Assembly: GCA_965661005.1 (NCBI GenBank)
Contig: CBFICB010000001.1
Coordinates: 248,001-312,000 of the forward strand
Length of the DNA stretch: 64,000 nt
Reading direction: 5' to 3'
Source of the DNA: UBA5109 sp965661005
GTDB taxonomy: Bacteria; Pseudomonadota; Gammaproteobacteria; Pseudomonadales; Pseudohongiellaceae
Shown here piece by piece: positions 61,430 to 64,000 of the stretch. Each line of letters begins with the position of its first letter. The first letter of the stretch is position 1. The notes below the pieces were generated by a model. The model was not told the origin of the DNA. It saw only the letters and a list, made by a program, of their open reading frames with translations, and searched no databases. Made by a program: the position numbers and the translations under genes.

Positions 61430-62305
61430 TTCAGGCATGACCTTATCGTCATTGGCTTTTGAAATTTCCCCAATTTTTTGGCCGAGCTGAATGCCATCGG
61501 CTGTTTGCAAGGAGTCTTGCCAGTTCATTACATTGGAAGGAAATAAAATAATGGCAGTAGAGCCCAGTTTAAATCGCCCCATTTCTTCACCGCGGCGAAT
61601 TGTAATAGGGGAATGCTCATAATAGTGTTCAACATGCTTATCCAATTTGCTGGGAGCGACCTGACCAGCCCACACAGTTTCAATACTGGCAACGATCATC
61701 GCGCCTACTAGGATAAGGGCCATTGGACCAATATCTGTATTAAAAATACATACGACACGTTCATTTCTGGCAAATAACTCATCAATGCTTTCAGCAGTCG
61801 TCTGGTTCACGGAAAATAACTTTCCTGGAATATAAATCATTTCTTCTAGAGTGCCAGTAAGCGGCATATGTATACGATGATAATCACGAGGAGAAAGATA
61901 TAGGGTTGCAAATTTTCCGCCATGAAATTTATCCGCAAGCTTTTGTTCTCCACCTAAAAGTGCATTCAAAGAAAATGATTTTCCTTTTGCCTGAAAAATT
62001 TGTTCGGCATTGATTTCGCCAATGGCACTGACTGCACCATCAACAGGACAAATTATAGCTTTGGCTTCAGAACTAATTGGACGAGCATTCGCTTCAAGCT
62101 TGCGTGTAAAAAATTCATTAAAACTGGAAAATTCTTCTACAGATTTAATTTCAGCTTCTGCCATATTGACGTGATATTTTTTTATAAAAAGGCGAATTAA
62201 TAAGTTTTTTAAAAAAGATACTTTGCTTGCAGCCAATAAGCCAACCAAACGGGATAAAAAATGTTGCGGAACAATATACTGAAAAAAAATAAAAAGAGTA
62301 TTCAT
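61415..62305 (-). CDS. psd: Phosphatidylserine decarboxylase proenzyme
   Basis: Makes phosphatidylethanolamine at the inner membrane. The autocleavage motif KLGSTAIILF (Ser in LGST) and the catalytic YLSPRDYHRIHMPLTGTL block are present. Length is 296 residues. It lies 13 bp after sseA in the same direction and is convergent with epmA. Confidence 0.96.
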   Translation of the reverse strand: MNTLFIFFQYIVPQHFLSRLVGLLAASKVSFLKNLLIRLFIKKYHVNMAEAEIKSVEEFSSFNEFFTRKLEANARPISSEAKAIICPVDGAVSAIGEINAEQIFQAKGKSFSLNALLGGEQKLADKFHGGKFATLYLSPRDYHRIHMPLTGTLEEMIYIPGKLFSVNQTTAESIDELFARNERVVCIFNTDIGPMALILVGAMIVASIETVWAGQVAPSKLDKHVEHYYEHSPITIRRGEEMGRFKLGSTAIILFPSNVMNWQDSLQTADGIQLGQKIGEISKANDDKVMPESSSI

Positions 62306-62318
62306 TCAAGGCAACTTA

Positions 62319-63134
62319 TTAGATTTGAGTTGTCTCAATAGGAGTATCAGAATCATTTCCCCACTCAGCCCATGAGCCATCATAAGCCAACACTTCATAA
62401 CCTAAGGCTTTGGCAATTAAGTAGCTTAGTCCTGAACGATGGTGGGTTTGGCAATGTGTAATAATTTTATTCCCTGGCTTAATACCCAGCGAGCTTAGTT
62501 TGCTTTGTAATTCTGCCAGGGGTAAAAGGCGGAGGTTTCTTTCTTTATCCATAGTGTGAAGCCAATCAAGGTTAACTGCGCCGGGGATATGGCCATTGCG
62601 TTGGGCTGTAACCTTACTACCTGCATATTCTTCAGCAGAACGAGCATCCCAAATTTTTGTGTTGTCATCATTCAGAGAACTGAGGACGTCTTCCATAGAG
62701 GCAATAACATCGTGATTAATGTTAATGTCTGGGCTGCTAGGGCTTAGTTGCGGAATATCTTTACTAATGGGATGCCCTTCTTTTAGCCAGGCATGAATGC
62801 CTCCATTGAGATAGGAGTAGGCGGAGTGGCCAATTACATCCAGTGTCCAGATAAAACGTCCAGCCCAACCACCACCTTCATCATCGTAAACAATAATATG
62901 CTTATCCGAACTATAGCCTATACGAGCAAACAAGGCCTTGAGCTTTTCCAGTGTTGGTAGCTTGCCAACAACAGGAGGAATCCCGCAGATTAATTCTGAA
63001 GGATTGATATGTATGGCTCCAGGGACATGCACCTGAGCATAAGTTTGTTCTTGGCTTATATCGACGATTAACAATTCAGGGTTATTCAGTTTAGCCTCAA
63101 GCTCTGAGGCTTCAATTATCAAATCAAGAGTCAT
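62319..63134 (-). CDS. sseA: Two-domain thiosulfate sulfurtransferase (rhodanese)
   Basis: Transfers sulphur from thiosulfate or mercaptopyruvate to acceptors. Of 271 residues, the N-terminal rhodanese-like domain is structural and the C-terminal one carries the active Cys in HCQTHHRSGL. It is upstream of psd, which is its neighbour in Pseudomonas and relatives. The psd ATG lies 13 bp after its stop. Confidence 0.92.
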   Translation of the reverse strand: MTLDLIIEASELEAKLNNPELLIVDISQEQTYAQVHVPGAIHINPSELICGIPPVVGKLPTLEKLKALFARIGYSSDKHIIVYDDEGGGWAGRFIWTLDVIGHSAYSYLNGGIHAWLKEGHPISKDIPQLSPSSPDININHDVIASMEDVLSSLNDDNTKIWDARSAEEYAGSKVTAQRNGHIPGAVNLDWLHTMDKERNLRLLPLAELQSKLSSLGIKPGNKIITHCQTHHRSGLSYLIAKALGYEVLAYDGSWAEWGNDSDTPIETTQI

Positions 63135-63176
63135 GGCTTTGGATTGTCAGAAAAAATTGGAAAAACAAAAGGTATG

Positions 63177-64000
63177 TCATTCATTCAAAGAATGCAAAAT
63201 CTGTTGATAGCTTTGTATTCTTTGTCCAAGGATTTTGCCATCAGCAACGGCATTTTTGATTGCACAACCAGGCTCTAACTTATGCTGACAGTCGCGGAAC
63301 TTGCAATGCCCTATAAACTCCTGGAACTCAACAAAGCCATTGATTACTTCTTCAGGGCTCATATGCCACATGCCAAATTCACGGATGCCTGGTGAATCGA
63401 TTAGATCTCCACCGCCTGGGAAATGAAATAGCCGTGCAGAAGTCGTGGTGTGTTTACCTTTTTCTTTGGATTTACTTAAACTGCCCTCCAGAGTATTTAC
63501 GCCAGGCAGTAATGCGTTTATTAGTGCAGATTTGCCCACGCCAGACTGACCAACAAAGATACTGGTCAGCCCTTCCAGATAAGCCTGTAATTCATTGATG
63601 CTCTTACCTGATTTACTGGAAACCATTAGGGTTTCATAGTTAATGCTTGAGTAACGATTCAATAGTTCTTTCAGTTCAACTTTCTGGTTTCCCTTAAGCA
63701 GATCAAATTTGTTCAGTAATATTAAGGGAGTCAGCTTGCTGTTTTCTGCGGCAACCAGATATCGGTCAATTAAATTCGCATGAGCCTGAGGTTCGGGTGC
63801 GATAACAATAACAATCCTGTCAATGTTGGCCGCAACGGGTTTCAGTTCTCCAAAATTATTGGGCCGCTGCAGGAGAGAACTACGTTGTAGATTTGCAATT
63901 ACGATCCCGGTAGGTTCACCTCGCCGCCAGATAACATGATCACCTGTTACAAGCGGTTCAAGATTGCTGCGTTGGTGGCAACGAAATATTCCGCCGGCAA
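63177..64000 (-). CDS. rsgA: Ribosome small-subunit biogenesis GTPase RsgA (5' end outside the window)
   Basis: A circularly permuted GTPase that acts late in 30S assembly. The open frame runs to the window end, so the N-terminus is missing. What is present covers part of the OB fold (RCHQRSNLEPLVTGDHVIWR), the G4 motif NKFD, the P-loop VGQSGVGKSALIN, the G3 DSPGIREFG and the C-terminal zinc knuckle CKFRDCQHKLEPGC. The usual length is about 350 residues; about 273 are visible. Confidence 0.95.
   Translation of the reverse strand, partial: AGGIFRCHQRSNLEPLVTGDHVIWRRGEPTGIVIANLQRSSLLQRPNNFGELKPVAANIDRIVIVIAPEPQAHANLIDRYLVAAENSKLTPLILLNKFDLLKGNQKVELKELLNRYSSINYETLMVSSKSGKSINELQAYLEGLTSIFVGQSGVGKSALINALLPGVNTLEGSLSKSKEKGKHTTTSARLFHFPGGGDLIDSPGIREFGMWHMSPEEVINGFVEFQEFIGHCKFRDCQHKLEPGCAIKNAVADGKILGQRIQSYQQILHSLNE

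Noticed and set aside
1..64000. CRISPR array, insertion sequence, prophage or rRNA genes
   Set aside because: No spaced direct repeats, transposase-like protein, integrase or rRNA-like stretch was seen on either strand.

Overview
The window reads as a chromosomal segment of a moderately AT-rich marine-type gammaproteobacterium. The gene order (rpoZ-gmk-yicC-rph-pyrE-slmA-argB...algC-coaBC...radC-rpmB-rpmG; waaF-waaC-waaG...hldE...waaA/tolC; yqiB-cpdA-yqiA-parE-parC; epmB/efp-epmA/psd) is that of Pseudomonadales or Cellvibrionales-like lineages. The lineage is inferred from synteny and protein resemblance only; no rRNA or tRNA gene was seen. No CRISPR array, insertion sequence, prophage or origin was found.

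Region 1 (1-11.7 kb) is housekeeping: RNA polymerase omega, guanylate kinase, YicC, RNase PH, PyrE, the nucleoid-occlusion factor SlmA, ArgB, a malonyl-CoA-synthetase-like ligase, AlgC, CoaBC, RadC and ribosomal proteins L28 and L33. A c-type cytochrome pseudogene, broken by a 10-bp tandem duplication and a second indel, lies between coaBC and radC. Its likely intact paralogue is at 12.8 kb behind an FNR/Anr-like box.

Region 2 (13.3-25.3 kb) is the most interesting accessory part. A leftward gene train encodes a small acidic secreted peptide, a MotA/TolQ/ExbB-type channel, an actin/Hsp70-fold-like cytosolic protein, two VWA proteins whose only membrane helix looks like that of ExbD/MotB (with the proton-carrying Asp), and two lipoproteins; an M48 lipoprotein peptidase follows. 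A nearby rightward operon encodes a periplasmic trypsin-like protease, an FHA membrane protein and an unknown protein. I read the two as an uncharacterised proton-motive-force-coupled envelope machine.

Region 3 (25.4-33.6 kb) holds small repair and metabolic genes (Atl, Tag, GNAT, LysE, GFA, YgjP), divergent leuA/lrp, and HIT-cmoA-cmoB. Region 4 (33.7-47 kb) is LPS inner-core and lipid A biosynthesis: heptosyltransferases, WaaG, extra glycosyltransferases, an acyltransferase fused to a degenerate kinase-like domain, HldE, WaaA, then TolC. An 852-bp gap follows, with a strong hairpin and a candidate 35-residue membrane protein.

Region 5 (47.9-64 kb) holds yqiB-cpdA-yqiA (yqiA is frameshifted), the topoisomerase IV genes, two gene remnants meeting tail to tail (TonB receptor and response regulator), a degenerate cyclase plus FimX-like c-di-GMP operon, the EF-P modification genes, psd, sseA and the 3' part of rsgA, which runs off the window end. 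Genes I would expect from synteny but do not see are dut (between coaBC and algC), nudF (before yqiB) and msbA (before hldE).
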